Below, piece by piece: positions 8,155 to 16,318 of a stretch of 38,969 nt of DNA. Location of the stretch: NCBI GenBank assembly GCA_039714535.1, contig JBDLJC010000032.1:1-38969 (forward strand), in the 5' to 3' direction. This DNA comes from JAGXFP01 sp039714535 (GTDB lineage: Bacteria > Desulfobacterota > Desulfobulbia > Desulfobulbales > JAGXFP01). Made by a program: the position numbers and the translations under genes. Below the pieces are notes generated by a model that saw only the letters and a program-made list of their open reading frames with translations, was not told where the DNA came from and did not search any database. How positions within the stretch are numbered: position 1 is the stretch's first letter; every line of letters begins with the position of its first letter.

Positions 8155-9495
8155 TCAACTGCTTTTAAAGATAAGGCCTCTGGCCCGGGCTGAAGATTGC
8201 AGGACCTTGATCGGATCGACATAATCGTAGACCCGGGGCTGCTTACCGGCCGCCGGCCGCAGGATACGCCCGACCACCTGTAAGAGGCGGCCGCTGAACT
8301 TGATGGGCGTGGTCAGAAACAAGGCCCGCAAGCCGGGACAGTCAAAGCCCTCACCGATCAGCTGTACCGTCGAAATCAGAACATCTACCTCGCCTTGACG
8401 AATATCTTCGATCAGGTTGGTGCGCTGCCCGGAAACCATTTTACCGGTTAAAACCCCCACTCTGAGGTGCGGGGCCAGCCCGGTGACGGTCTTGGCCAAC
8501 TCTTCACAGTGGGCTACCCGATCGCTGACCACCAGCAAGGTCCCGTTCTCCCGCCCCGCCTCACCGACAATATCTCCACAGATCAGCTGATTGCGCTCCT
8601 CGTTACCGGTCAAGGCCTTCATCAGATTTTGATAATTGCCCCGATAACAATAATTAAATTCAGTGGGCCTCTGGATAAACTCCGGCTGCAGAACCGCGCC
8701 GCTGGCGTGTAGGTCGTCGCTGGCAACCCGATGCACGCAGTCACCAAGGTAAAGATGAATCAGATTGGTCAACCCGTCCCGCCGGAAGGCCGTGGCCGAC
8801 AACCCCAGGGCATATCGGCAATCAAAGGCGGTCACCACCTCAGTAAACAGGGTCGCAGGCACCCGGTGGCATTCGTCAACACAGATCTGGCCAAACTGTG
8901 CCGGCAGGGTGTCCAGCTGTTTTCGAGCCGAATTAACAATGGCTACGGTAACCGGCTCGATTGTAAAATGGCCGTCACCGATCAAGCCGGCTTTACAGCC
9001 CAAAAAAAGCTCAATCTGGGCGGCCCATTGATGCAAAAGCTCTTTGGAGTGAACCAGCACCAAGGTCGGCTGGCGCCGATGGGCGATAACGGCCAGGCCG
9101 ATGACGGTCTTGCCGGAGCCGGTGCCCGATTCAATGACGCCAAAATCCCTTTTAACCGTATCCTCGAAGGCCTTGACCTGATAGAGGCGTAATTCACCAC
9201 TAAAGGAAAAATCCACCTCGGGCCGGGTGCGCCGCTGATCGACAATCTGCGGGGAATCCTCCCCGAAATGATGGCGACATAAACGTACGGCCTGATTGGC
9301 AAAACCACGGGGGAAACGAAGACCTTGACTGGTCTCGGAGTAGAAATAGAGGTAGGGTTTTATTTTTTTGCCGATCCAGCGCCCGTACTTTTTGGCATCA
9401 AGATAGAGGGGGTTGGCAACGGTGAGCTCTTTTTTGATATCACTCACCAGGGCGACCGAGCCATGCGCCAACAGACAGTCAGCGCCAACCGTCAT
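8155..9495 (-). CDS. XPB/type III restriction-like superfamily 2 DEAD/H helicase
   Basis: ATP-dependent nucleic-acid translocase of 446 residues. Seen: Q-like region LRLYQVKAF, Walker A GTGSGKT (residues 124-130), DECH box (207-210), motif III GLSATAFR, and in the second RecA domain STVQLIGEGFDCP and QVVGRILRP. An N-terminal region of about 95 residues precedes the helicase core. Known: XPB-like bacterial helicases of this kind act in DNA repair or restriction. No nuclease domain is visible here. The start at 9495 has GAGGTG five bases upstream, overlapping the stop of the SlyX gene; an alternative ATG at 9513 overlaps slyX. The coupling to slyX is worth noting. Confidence 0.87.
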   Translation of the reverse strand: MTVGADCLLAHGSVALVSDIKKELTVANPLYLDAKKYGRWIGKKIKPYLYFYSETSQGLRFPRGFANQAVRLCRHHFGEDSPQIVDQRRTRPEVDFSFSGELRLYQVKAFEDTVKRDFGVIESGTGSGKTVIGLAVIAHRRQPTLVLVHSKELLHQWAAQIELFLGCKAGLIGDGHFTIEPVTVAIVNSARKQLDTLPAQFGQICVDECHRVPATLFTEVVTAFDCRYALGLSATAFRRDGLTNLIHLYLGDCVHRVASDDLHASGAVLQPEFIQRPTEFNYCYRGNYQNLMKALTGNEERNQLICGDIVGEAGRENGTLLVVSDRVAHCEELAKTVTGLAPHLRVGVLTGKMVSGQRTNLIEDIRQGEVDVLISTVQLIGEGFDCPGLRALFLTTPIKFSGRLLQVVGRILRPAAGKQPRVYDYVDPIKVLQSSARARGLIFKSS

Positions 9496-9502
9496 AATCA
9501 CC

Positions 9503-9715
9503 TCAGCAGCCATGGCCGCCCTGCAAATCATCAGACCCGCCAATAATTTTCTGGAGTTGCCTCTTGAGCAGAGCCAAATCCGCCTCCAACCGATCAAGCT
9601 GTTGCTGCTGGCTGATAATCACCCCATCCAACTCCTCAATGGTATGATCTTGAAAGGCCAGCCGGGTCTCAAGTTCGATAATTCTTGCGGTTAATGTTTC
9701 ACTTTCAGCTGTCAT
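9503..9715 (-). CDS. slyX: SlyX family coiled-coil protein
   Basis: A 70-residue, mostly helical protein. Seen: the SlyX signature RIIELETRLAFQDHTIEEL followed by a continuous heptad pattern (LDRLEADLALLKRQL) and a Gly/His-containing tail ending in Cys. Known: SlyX is widespread in proteobacteria, sits near slyD in enterics, and has no firmly established function. Here the gene is sandwiched between an adenylate cyclase gene (22 bp upstream) and a helicase gene (7 bp downstream), so it probably belongs to a leftward transcript. The ATG at 9715 lacks a clear ribosome binding site. A TTG six codons earlier is an alternative. Confidence 0.82.
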   Translation of the reverse strand: MTAESETLTARIIELETRLAFQDHTIEELDGVIISQQQQLDRLEADLALLKRQLQKIIGGSDDLQGGHGC

Positions 9716-9739
9716 CGTTATTTTATTACTCAAATTTCA

Positions 9740-11851
9740 TTATTTATGATCAAAAGCAGTAACCCCTTGCCAATCTGCCGGTGGTGGATTCTCATGAAAA
9801 GAGGCGATCCGCTCCAGATACAACTGGGTAGGCCCATCATCCGGGGTAGTATCCAGAAGCTGCCGGAACAGCTCTTCGGCCCGGTCCCACTGTTGCAACC
9901 GGTAGGCAGCAAGCCCCTCTCCAAATAAAGAGCACATGGTCAGCCGGGACTCATCCTGGTGCTCCCGCCAGCCGACCAGTTCATAGATGGTGACCGCCTC
10001 GGCCTTACCCTTAACCTTGACAATATCCAGTTCACGAAGCAGGAAACGATCATCAAGCTCCCTGGCAGTAAATTCAGTACAGAGAATATGGGTGCCATAG
10101 ACCTTGTTCAACCCTTCAAGCCGGGCGGCAAGATTAACCGCGTCGCCAATTATCGTATAATCCATAAACACGTTGCTGCCCAGATTGCCAACAGTAACCT
10201 CGCCGGTGTTGAGACCGATACCAATATCCAGATCTTCAGTACCGGCAACATCATTGCGCTGGACTAGATCCTTAAGCTTCTCCATCATCATCAGGGCCGT
10301 AGCTGCCGCCTTATCGGAATGGTCCGCCACCGGAACCGGCGCGCCAAAAAAAGCCATCACCGCGTCGCCCATCAATTTATCCAGAGTCCCTTGGTGGGCA
10401 AAAACCAGAGGGATCATAGTGTCAAAATAAATATTGAGCAGGCGGCCGGTATCCTTCGCTCCTAATTTTTCGGAAATAGTAGTGAAGCCCCGCAGGTCAG
10501 AAAACAGCATGGTCAACTTCTCGCGCCGTCCCTCCAGGGTGGTGCCGATATCACCCTTGATTAATTCATTGACCACCCCCGCCGAAACATACTTGCCGAA
10601 CATGGAAGTAATCATGGTGGTTTTCTTGCGACCGAAAGATTTCTGCAGGGTTACCCCGGCGATGAATTGACTCAAAAACACCATAATCAGCGGCGCGATA
10701 TCGAGCCGCACCGCATTATTCAGGAAAAGCAGATGGGAGATGACAACCAGGCCGATCAGCATCAAAAGAAGGATAACGACCTCCAGGATCATGCCAAACC
10801 TGGGCAGATAAAAAATAAGACCCAAGATGCCCAGAATCGCGGTCAGCCACATCACCGCCTGACCGGTTATATGACGAATAAATGTTTGGCTGAGCATAGT
10901 CTCTACGGCATGGGCATGGCAGGCAACCCCCGGTTCATCGGAGCCCATAATATCTTCAGCAAAGGTTTTAAAACGGTCGGCTAAGCCAGCCTCGCCCCTG
11001 TGAAAACGCGAAAAAGAGGTGGTGAAGAAATCCTTCTGGCTGGACAGGGTCGAGCCAACCAAGATAATTCGGCCCCGGACATCTTCGGGATTCATGGTGT
11101 TATTGACCGCATCGGCAAATGGCACCACGGTAAAGGCGGTATAGTCACCGTGATAGTTGATCATAAGATCTGGATAGGGCAAGCGTAACTGTCTGCCCTC
11201 TCCTTTGCCCATCAGAAAATGATCCTCGCTGGAAAAATCAAAATCAAAGTCCAGATCAAGAAAAACCCGGACCAGTTCCAGGGCAAAAGCGGGCAGCAAC
11301 TGGAGACTGCCATCGGCGAGAGGTTTGGCATTTAAAAAACGGAGCTTACGCAGAATACCATCCCGGTCCAGAGGGACATCGATAAATCCGTCACCGATCA
11401 TCCCCTCCTGAAACAACCCGAGCGGTACAATCTCCTCAACCCCGTCAGCGGTAGAGACCCTGGCCAGGACGGCATTATTACAGGCACTGATCGCCTGGGC
11501 CAACAGCTGGTCGGCAGTCGGGTCCAGATCCGGCGCCGCCATAATCATATCAAGACCAACCACTGCTGCTCCGGCCCCGCATATATTATCCAGGGCCTTG
11601 GCCAGTTTTTTTCTGGACCACTGGCCCCGATACCGCTGCAAGCGGACGGCGCTCTCCTCATCCATCAAAACCAGGGTAACCTGACCAGAGGTTGCAAGCG
11701 GGCCGCGCCAGGCGACATTCACATCATAGAGATAATTGTCGGCCCAGCTCAAAACCCCGGCCCTGTAGCAAAAAATCACCGTACCGGTCACCAGCAACAG
11801 GCAAAGCGCGGTAAACAGGACCTGATAGCGAAGAAGACTTTTCCCGGTCAT
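9740..11851 (-). CDS. CHASE2-domain adenylate cyclase (class III)
   Basis: Membrane sensor of 703 residues that makes a cyclic nucleotide. Seen: an N-terminal helix (about 10-28), an extracytoplasmic CHASE2 domain (about 35-320), three hydrophobic helices (about 332-402), a class III cyclase domain (about 445-620) and a C-terminal TPR-like stretch (about 640-700). Metal-binding Asp452 (FSDLRGFT) and Asp496 (DKLMGD) are present. So are Lys492 and Asp564 (MDYT), typical of ATP-specific enzymes, and the catalytic Asn573 and Arg577 (VNLAAR). I therefore predict active cAMP production. CHASE2 ligands are unknown. It lies 16 bp after an unknown secreted protein gene, which may encode its partner. 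Confidence 0.93.
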   Translation of the reverse strand: MTGKSLLRYQVLFTALCLLLVTGTVIFCYRAGVLSWADNYLYDVNVAWRGPLATSGQVTLVLMDEESAVRLQRYRGQWSRKKLAKALDNICGAGAAVVGLDMIMAAPDLDPTADQLLAQAISACNNAVLARVSTADGVEEIVPLGLFQEGMIGDGFIDVPLDRDGILRKLRFLNAKPLADGSLQLLPAFALELVRVFLDLDFDFDFSSEDHFLMGKGEGRQLRLPYPDLMINYHGDYTAFTVVPFADAVNNTMNPEDVRGRIILVGSTLSSQKDFFTTSFSRFHRGEAGLADRFKTFAEDIMGSDEPGVACHAHAVETMLSQTFIRHITGQAVMWLTAILGILGLIFYLPRFGMILEVVILLLMLIGLVVISHLLFLNNAVRLDIAPLIMVFLSQFIAGVTLQKSFGRKKTTMITSMFGKYVSAGVVNELIKGDIGTTLEGRREKLTMLFSDLRGFTTISEKLGAKDTGRLLNIYFDTMIPLVFAHQGTLDKLMGDAVMAFFGAPVPVADHSDKAAATALMMMEKLKDLVQRNDVAGTEDLDIGIGLNTGEVTVGNLGSNVFMDYTIIGDAVNLAARLEGLNKVYGTHILCTEFTARELDDRFLLRELDIVKVKGKAEAVTIYELVGWREHQDESRLTMCSLFGEGLAAYRLQQWDRAEELFRQLLDTTPDDGPTQLYLERIASFHENPPPADWQGVTAFDHK

Positions 11852-11867
11852 AGAGCGCCAACAGCAA

Positions 11868-12959
11868 TCAGCTTGCGCCGCCGACCATGGCCAGCTGGGT
11901 AGGCAGGGTTCCCTCTATGCCCCCAATCGGACTGGCAATAATCACCAGCACCCGACATTTTTGGAGAATCTTGGATGATGCATCCTCGTCCTTGAGATTC
12001 ATCGCGTCTTGAGCGCTAAGTACCAGATTGGTTTTGGCCAGACCTCCGACTGCCTTGACGTCTGTAACGATATAGCGCTCCCGTTTCTTTCTTTTGGCCT
12101 TTTTCACGGGAAGACCGGGAATATTTAGCGATCTTTCCACCGTTGCCGCCCGGGCCTCAGTAACTCCAAAAACAAGTCCGGCCTTGGCCAGCAACCGGTC
12201 AATGGCCCGATGATCGGAACGAAGGGTTGCCAATGGTTCGTCCGAAACCACATAACGCATCATACCGCGATTGAGCAGGGCAGCTTCCTCGACTTTTTGC
12301 AGCTCGTAGATGACCTCACCGGTCTCACTGGTGATTTTGGGGAACATGGCCGGCTGAACCTGATCGTTGTTTGCTAAGCCCCTGGCATCCAGGACCAGCC
12401 AGGGCTGATCATCATCGCCCAACTCGGCCCGGGGCTTAAGGGGCCGAACCGGGAAGTCGCGCCAGGAGGGAACTGTGGCAAAATGATCCAGCAGTTTGGC
12501 CGTAAGCCCGCTCACCCCTTTCATCTTGGCCACATTGATCACCTCGTAATAGGGATCCTTGCCATCGTCAACAAAGGTGCTCTTGTGCGGCTTATCTTTC
12601 AGAAACGCCTCCAGACGAATGGTTACGCGCCCGTTACCCAGAGTCTCCAGGGTCCGGGCATCATCCAGATGGATACCGGCCGCCAGCTTGACAATACTGC
12701 CCGAGGCCAGCACCCCGGCCACTCCCCGGGAGAGAGGCCGATTATTGCGGTTCTTGCTGAGGTAACCCCGGCCAATCCCGTAGATTAACCCCTTATCCCA
12801 ATCAATCCAGCCATTACCATGCTTTTCAATAAAAGAGTCAAAGCTGAGCTCATCAACACTGGCGGAAATAGCCGGCAGACAGAACGTACAGAGCAAGACC
12901 AAGGCCAAAACCTTGAGCAGCCTGCGGGTGGAAGCGGGCGAGATTTCAGATGCGCGCAT
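11868..12959 (-). CDS. secreted protein of unknown function, cotranscribed with the cyclase
   Basis: Not recognised with confidence. Seen: 363 residues with a signal peptide (about residues 1-33, ending PAISA), no lipobox and no further membrane span. The first 110 residues, with GYLSKNRNNRPLSRGVA and DDARTLETLGNGRVTIRLEAFL, resemble the start of LPP20/FlgT-like periplasmic domains. A basic stretch KKAKRKKRER lies near residue 295, and the C-terminus is a second mixed domain. It has no FecR domain, although FecR-like proteins are the usual companions of CHASE2 cyclases. Its position directly upstream of the cyclase in the same transcript suggests a role in signal input or in envelope structure. 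That is inference only. Confidence 0.65.
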   Translation of the reverse strand: MRASEISPASTRRLLKVLALVLLCTFCLPAISASVDELSFDSFIEKHGNGWIDWDKGLIYGIGRGYLSKNRNNRPLSRGVAGVLASGSIVKLAAGIHLDDARTLETLGNGRVTIRLEAFLKDKPHKSTFVDDGKDPYYEVINVAKMKGVSGLTAKLLDHFATVPSWRDFPVRPLKPRAELGDDDQPWLVLDARGLANNDQVQPAMFPKITSETGEVIYELQKVEEAALLNRGMMRYVVSDEPLATLRSDHRAIDRLLAKAGLVFGVTEARAATVERSLNIPGLPVKKAKRKKRERYIVTDVKAVGGLAKTNLVLSAQDAMNLKDEDASSKILQKCRVLVIIASPIGGIEGTLPTQLAMVGGAS

Positions 12960-13008
12960 TACGTCCTCCAGTTCGGCTTCTTAGCCGGTTTGTTTGTTGT
13001 CTACAGTG

Positions 13009-13953
13009 TTAAACGGGCAGAGAGGTGGCCTGATCGTAGAAAGCCGTGACCTTGTCTTTATTCTTGGACTCCATTTGGGCAATGGCGGCCCGGGGGTGCT
13101 GGTTTAGGGTGCCAGTCACCATGTAGGGCACGGAATAGCCCCAATCGATTTTCTTGCTCCAGGGCAACACCTCACCTTCAATGACTTCGATAAGGGGCCG
13201 AACATCGAATTTGGGGTTTTTCAGAAAGGAAACCAGCAGTTCCAGTGGGCAGTTACCGGCCCCGCGACCAATCCCGTACAGGGTCGCATCGAGGAAATCA
13301 ATGCCGTTGATGATGGCCGAAATAGTATTGGCAAAGGCCAGCTGCTGGTTATTGTGGCCGTGGATACCGATGATCTTGCCCGGCAGACACTCGATATATT
13401 TTTTGGCCAGCGCATCAATATGCTCCGAATAAAAGAAGCCAAAGCTGTCGACCAGATAGATGATCGGCACCCGGCTCTTGGCCAGATCTTCAAGGGCCTC
13501 TTCAAGGTCGCGCTGGTTAACGGTAGAAACCGCCATCAGGTTGATCGTCACCTCATAGCCCTTATCCATGCAGTGCTCGGCCAGGGAAATGGCCTTGTCG
13601 ACCTGATGGACATAACAGGCAACCCGAATCATATCGAGAGAACTTTCAGAGCATGGCGGGATATCGTCATGATTGATCCGGCCGATATCGGCCATAGCCG
13701 AAAACTTGATCGTCTGTTCCGCATCACCGACGATCCTTTTGAGATCATCTTCGGCGCAAAACTTCCAGGCCCCCATCTCCTCACGGGAAAACATCCCCTC
13801 CGACGAGAGATAGCCAATCTCCATATAGTCCACCCCGGATTTTGACAGGGCCTGGTAGACGTTCCGGACGAAATCATCACTGAACTGCCATTTGTTCATC
13901 AAGCCGCCATCCCTGACGGTGCAATCAATAACCTTAATCTGAGGTCTGTACAT
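13009..13953 (-). CDS. HMGL-like (DRE-TIM) aldolase-domain protein
   Basis: TIM-barrel metalloenzyme of 314 residues related to 4-hydroxy-2-oxovalerate aldolase and isopropylmalate synthase. Seen: the N-terminal catalytic/metal motif DCTVRDGG (Arg14, Asp15), the HxH metal ligands in GIHGHNN (His198, His200) and the GIGRGAGNCPLE loop near residue 228. It lacks the C-terminal communication domain of long aldolases and the regulatory domain of isopropylmalate synthase. No aldehyde dehydrogenase partner is adjacent. Known relatives sit in surface-polysaccharide or small-molecule clusters, so the substrate is uncertain. The start has GGGAGA eight bases upstream. Confidence 0.85.
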   Translation of the reverse strand: MYRPQIKVIDCTVRDGGLMNKWQFSDDFVRNVYQALSKSGVDYMEIGYLSSEGMFSREEMGAWKFCAEDDLKRIVGDAEQTIKFSAMADIGRINHDDIPPCSESSLDMIRVACYVHQVDKAISLAEHCMDKGYEVTINLMAVSTVNQRDLEEALEDLAKSRVPIIYLVDSFGFFYSEHIDALAKKYIECLPGKIIGIHGHNNQQLAFANTISAIINGIDFLDATLYGIGRGAGNCPLELLVSFLKNPKFDVRPLIEVIEGEVLPWSKKIDWGYSVPYMVTGTLNQHPRAAIAQMESKNKDKVTAFYDQATSLPV

Positions 13954-14073
13954 TACTGTCTCCCGTAGCTTTTAAATTGTCTGCTATAACTCAACTTTCC
14001 GAGTTGTAGTCTGTTGTTAAATTCCTGAGATTTTCTGCCATTAAATACCATCTATTTATTTCTAAAAGAAGAC

Positions 14074-14153
14074 AAAAATCAGAATACAGGAGTTCAGGTA
14101 AGCGAAGACTCCGGGCCAGCTTAGCTGAATACTAATTCCTGGATTCTGATTTC
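14074..14153. repeat. intergenic palindromic repeat element, copy C
   Basis: Imperfect inverted repeat: the arm from 14074 (AAATCAGAAT.CAGGA.TT..CAG) is matched by the reverse complement of 14125-14152. The loop carries CAGGTAAGCGAAGACTCCG (14095-14113), which differs by one base from 28666-28684 in copy B. It lies in the 307-bp gene-free stretch 13954-14260, upstream of the HMGL-like gene and downstream of the KDPG aldolase gene. Apart from this element, nothing else was seen in that stretch. Confidence 0.7.
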
Positions 14154-14260
14154 AAAAAGATTGCATCGCTTCTAAATTAGGAATAATCTCGTAATTACAA
14201 GGCAATAAATTCTCTAGAAAAATTGACCGGTAAATATTGCCAGAAATACGTTGCCGACCT

Positions 14261-14896
14261 CTAGGGACACCTAGCAGCGGCTGCCTCCGACGCCGCTCCG
14301 ACAAATCTCCCGACATTTTCACTAATTCTCTCCAGGCTTCTTTCTAACAGTGCTCTGGTTCCGAACAGAGCCGAACCAACCCCGACCCCGGTAGCCCCCG
14401 CTCTGAAATAATCCTTGAGATTTGTCAGGGTCACCCCGCCCACCGCCACCATCGGGATCTGGTCGAAGGGCCCTCGCAATTCCCGGATGTATCCCGACCC
14501 GACAACCCCGCAAGGGAAAATCTTGACCATTGCCGCCCCGGCCGCCCAAGCGTTGTAAACCTCGGTGGGGGTAAAGGCCCCGGCGATTACCGGGATCTCG
14601 CGAGCCCTTGCATATTCTATAACCTTGGTATCAGTGTTGGGAGTAACCAGGAACATGGCTCCGGCCCCAATGGCAATCTCCGCCTCCGCCAAGTCGCGAA
14701 CCGTGCCAACCCCGAGCAGTTTCCCCGCCGGTACCTCCGAACGGCAGCGACTGACAATGTCGGCCACCCCATCGGTATTCATGGTTATCTCCAGAGCCTG
14801 CAAACCTGCCGCAAAGGAGGCCTCCATCACCTCATGGAAAAATCCGCCATCAATTCCCCGCAGGATACCAACCACCGGGACATCCAGATCCATCAT
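14261..14896 (-). CDS. KDPG/KHG-type class I aldolase
   Basis: Cytosolic TIM-barrel aldolase of 211 residues that splits 2-keto-3-deoxy-6-phosphogluconate or a related keto acid into pyruvate plus an aldehyde. Seen: Schiff-base Lys125 in MVKIFP, catalytic Glu36 in LEITMNTD, the GVGTV and GAFTPTE loops and GGVTLTNL near the phosphate site. The residue after the EIT strand is Asn rather than the Arg of E. coli Eda, as in some galactonate-type (DgoA-like) and KHG enzymes, so the exact substrate is open. The frame is open for 35 codons upstream inside the PilZ gene; the ATG at 14896 starts directly at the first strand. It follows the PilZ gene by 13 bp. Confidence 0.9.
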   Translation of the reverse strand: MMDLDVPVVGILRGIDGGFFHEVMEASFAAGLQALEITMNTDGVADIVSRCRSEVPAGKLLGVGTVRDLAEAEIAIGAGAMFLVTPNTDTKVIEYARAREIPVIAGAFTPTEVYNAWAAGAAMVKIFPCGVVGSGYIRELRGPFDQIPMVAVGGVTLTNLKDYFRAGATGVGVGSALFGTRALLERSLERISENVGRFVGAASEAAAARCP

Positions 14897-14909
14897 AATC
14901 TCATCACTG

Positions 14910-15953
14910 TTATCGGCGGCTCTCGGCAATCTTGACCATCTTGATGAAACGTTCTGCTTCGATAATAGATTTTTCCGGCAATGCTTTACTAAATTGCACA
15001 TGGACCGAATATTTTTCCTTTTCTTCAGGTCCCCCGGGAAAACTTTTGACCCCCAACACCTTACCTATCTGCTCAATCTCGGTCATGACCGGAGGTATAT
15101 TTAAGCGTAAGTGTAGATCATGGCCCAGAAGCATCTGGGCCTGTTCCCTATTGGCGGTGTGGACAAAGAAAGACACCCCTCCCACCGAAACATCACAGAG
15201 ATCCCCCCTAATGGTCTTACCAACCACCTTACCCTCAGCGTCAACAATTTTGAGCAGGATCCGGCCCGGCAAGGGAATTCGCCGCTGCACCCGCCGATCC
15301 TGGGAGTTATCCTTCAACAGATCGTGGATCTTTACTTCTTTGGCGCAGCAGTCCCGCAATGCCGGCTCTATAGTCGGCATATACCCTTCCCAGCTAAGCA
15401 GAGTTATAGCCGGTAGATAATGTACTTTTACCTGGTCAACGGCTATCAAAGTGCTGGTACAGAGACCGGCATCAAAGAAAGAGTCCTCATTAGCCACATT
15501 ACCGGCTACGACCTTTTTGATAAACATCTCCCTGTTTCCCTGGGTGAAGAGGTGTTTAGCATGACCGGCATCGACAAAATACAGGTTTGGCTTTTTCTCG
15601 CCTTGGGCAAAGATAATATCCCCAGTGTTAAACGAAACCTCTTCCATCTCGCTCTCAAGGGCCTCGGCCTCTTCAGCAGACAATTTGTCATACAGTTCCG
15701 CCCAAACCTCACGATGGCTTCGTATCATTGGTTGAGAGCGGGCTGTATCGATAATATCCTGGGCGGAAATGACTTCGCTCAACGCGGAGGGATCAACAAT
15801 AATTATCTTTTCACGTAGAGCTTCGGCCTTGTCAAAATCGTGCTTCTGGGCATACTGAGTCACCAAGGCAAGCAAAACTTGAGTTGCCTTTAAACGGTCG
15901 CCATTCTGAACGTACTGATCAACCAGTTTTTCATGTTTAGTTAAGTCGCTCAT
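14910..15953 (-). CDS. CRP-fold (cNMP-binding-like) plus PilZ domain regulator
   Basis: Cytosolic signalling protein of 347 residues. Seen: a helical N-terminus (1-95) with TPR-like character, a cyclic-nucleotide-binding-like beta-roll (about 100-205; GDIIFAQGEKKPNLYFVDAG), and a C-terminal PilZ domain. The PilZ domain carries both c-di-GMP motifs, RRVQRR (220-225) and DVSVGG (254-259). The phosphate-binding cassette of the roll is atypical: where cAMP binders have GE..RSA, this one has GNVANEDSFFDAGLCTST, without the usual Arg. cAMP binding is therefore doubtful, while c-di-GMP binding is well supported. There is no DNA-binding HTH. The start has GAGGAG six bases upstream. Confidence 0.9.
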   Translation of the reverse strand: MSDLTKHEKLVDQYVQNGDRLKATQVLLALVTQYAQKHDFDKAEALREKIIIVDPSALSEVISAQDIIDTARSQPMIRSHREVWAELYDKLSAEEAEALESEMEEVSFNTGDIIFAQGEKKPNLYFVDAGHAKHLFTQGNREMFIKKVVAGNVANEDSFFDAGLCTSTLIAVDQVKVHYLPAITLLSWEGYMPTIEPALRDCCAKEVKIHDLLKDNSQDRRVQRRIPLPGRILLKIVDAEGKVVGKTIRGDLCDVSVGGVSFFVHTANREQAQMLLGHDLHLRLNIPPVMTEIEQIGKVLGVKSFPGGPEEKEKYSVHVQFSKALPEKSIIEAERFIKMVKIAESRR

Positions 15954-16024
15954 CGGCTTCTCCTCTTTCAGCCGTTCATTATCCCACATGCCACCCAAAC
16001 GCTTATAATGATACCTTTAATTAA

Positions 16025-16053
16025 AGTGTAAAAGTAAAATCAGTCGATGACAA
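16025..16053 (-). promoter_or_regulatory. sigma-70-type promoter for the PilZ gene
   Basis: On the minus strand TTGTCA (16053-16048) and TACACT (16030-16025) are separated by exactly 17 bp, about 70 bp upstream of the PilZ start. It matches five of six and four of six consensus positions. The gene-free stretch 15954-16318 holds this promoter and the ettA promoter, arranged divergently. Nothing else was seen there. Confidence 0.5.
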
Positions 16054-16212
16054 TTGTTTTAATGAGTTTTTACAGTTAAAATCAGCGACTTGAATAGTTT
16101 ATTATGAATAATTCTTCCCTCAACCCTTTTTCCTCGCAAACCCTACCTGATATCCGCGCCCAATCCCCCTTGCCCTGATTAGGGACAAACGACCAGCATC
16201 TCCAGTTAATTG

Positions 16213-16260
16213 TTGACATTTCACCTAAATCTTTAATATCTGTCTGACAGCCGGGGCTGT
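16213..16260 (+). promoter_or_regulatory. ettA promoter region with GC palindrome
   Basis: A consensus TTGACA (16213-16218) is followed by an AT-rich -10 candidate (TAATAT at 16234-16239, spacing 15, or AATATC at spacing 16). Just downstream, near the expected transcript start, is a palindrome ACAGCC-GG-GGCTGT (16247-16260) that could be an operator or a 5' hairpin. The ettA ATG is at 16319. Confidence 0.45.
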
Positions 16261-16318
16261 GATGAGCCCACCAAACCGTAATGCTTGCAAAAGAAAAACA
16301 AGACCACAGGGAAAACAA

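Noticed and set aside
13354..13845. 163-codon plus-strand frame opposite the HMGL-like aldolase gene
   Set aside because: Antisense shadow; the real gene has complete catalytic motifs on the other strand.
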